64,000 nucleotides of DNA from assembly GCA_030145195.1 (NCBI GenBank), contig JAQYVY010000008.1, forward strand, positions 1 to 64,000, given 5' to 3'. The position numbers and the translations under genes are program-made. The notes under the pieces are model-generated. The model ran no database searches, was not told where the DNA came from, and saw nothing but the letters and a program-made list of their open reading frames with translations. Within the stretch, counting starts at the first letter, position 1; the number at the start of each line of letters is the position of its first letter. Positions 63,728-64,000 of this stretch are shown one piece after another. This DNA comes from Desulfuromonadales bacterium (GTDB taxonomy: Bacteria; Desulfobacterota; Desulfuromonadia; Desulfuromonadales; BM103).

Positions 63728-64000
63728 TTAACGCTGCCTGACAAGAGACGACAAACGCTCTTTTTCCTTCAACAGGCCAGCCGCCTGATCAGCCGTCTGA
63801 CGACTAGCGAATGGCCCCGCCAAAACTCGGTGCCAGACCCCCTTCTCACCGAGGTCAGCTCGCTCAGTAAAGGTCGTCAACTTATACTTTTTGAGTCGTT
63901 GTGCCAGTTTATTGGCATCTTCGTCCGTGCGAAAAGAAGCGATCTGCACCACGTAAGCTCCGGCAGGATCAGCTGGGAGCGCCACCGTTGGCTGAGGCAA
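63728..64000 (-). CDS. SPOR-domain protein (5' end outside window)
   Basis: The visible 90 residues are the C-terminal end of a protein that continues past the right edge. They hold a complete SPOR domain (YVVQIASFRTDEDANKLAQRL ... WHRVLAGPFASRQTADQAAG), which binds denuded glycan strands of septal peptidoglycan. The Pro/Ala-rich segment before it is a typical linker. The apparent start at 64000 is only the window edge. It is probably a cell-division or envelope protein. Confidence 0.85.
   Translation of the reverse strand: MPQPTVALPADPAGAYVVQIASFRTDEDANKLAQRLKKYKLTTFTERADLGEKGVWHRVLAGPFASRQTADQAAGLLKEKERLSSLVRQR

Overview
The window reads as chromosomal DNA of a Desulfuromonadales-type deltaproteobacterium (Geobacter/Desulfuromonas/Pelobacter relatives). 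The clues are a giant c-type cytochrome that mixes CXXCH and CX4CH heme sites, a eukaryote-like citrate synthase of the kind known from Geobacteraceae, a citramalate synthase of the Geobacter type, a TAXI-TRAP transporter behind a sigma-54 promoter, and the gene order ispE / tRNA-Gln / prs / rplY / pth / hppA / ychF / rpsF-rpsR-DUF2232-rplI-dnaB. The species cannot be named from this sequence. No CRISPR array, prophage or intact insertion sequence was seen.

Positions 1-11827 (minus strand) hold two enormous exported proteins in one apparent operon. The first is a 1775-residue cytochrome with up to 38 heme-binding sites. The second is a protein of at least 2150 residues built from beta-propeller repeats, fibronectin type III and LamG lectin-like domains, cut off by the window start. 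They look like a cell-surface electron-transfer and adhesion pair. About 0.9 kb of gene-free DNA separates them from the next gene.

Positions 12.7-31 kb are a mosaic of single genes and short operons. They include an EEP-family hydrolase, two membrane sensor kinases, glycerol-3-phosphate dehydrogenase, a YkgJ-type cysteine-cluster protein and a probable tRNA-queuosine mannosyltransferase. Also here are a cyclophilin whose ribosome-binding region abuts a MITE-like element, an FKBP isomerase, citrate synthase, and an operon of DusB, an NtrB-like kinase and an NtrC-like regulator, followed by dihydrofolate reductase. A 33-residue membrane protein lies at 30688-30789.

Positions 31-43 kb (minus strand) are housekeeping. 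RhlE has its own consensus promoter and a terminator inside its leader. The rest are DnaB, ribosomal proteins L9, S18, S6 and L25, YchF, a K+-dependent-type membrane pyrophosphatase, peptidyl-tRNA hydrolase, PRPP synthetase, tRNA-Gln and IspE.

Positions 43.2-49 kb carry a sigma-54-type promoter driving a TAXI-TRAP transporter operon (binding protein, fused permease, universal stress protein). The permease has a lipoyl/biotinyl-like segment near its C terminus. Convergent to it lies a lone 2-oxoacid dehydrogenase E2 catalytic domain. A 51-residue zinc-ribbon protein follows.

Positions 49-64 kb (minus strand) are a long biosynthetic and cell-envelope block. In transcription order from the right it runs: SPOR protein, tRNA-fMet, tRNA-Met, TilS, FtsH, FolP, CdaA, CdaR, GlmM, PdxJ, AcpS, Nnr, CBS protein, TsaE, aspartate kinase, citramalate synthase and a ComEA-like protein. 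The CdaA-CdaR-GlmM set indicates c-di-AMP signalling linked to peptidoglycan precursor supply. Many start codons were moved inward from the longest reading frame on the basis of ribosome-binding sites, and each case is noted.
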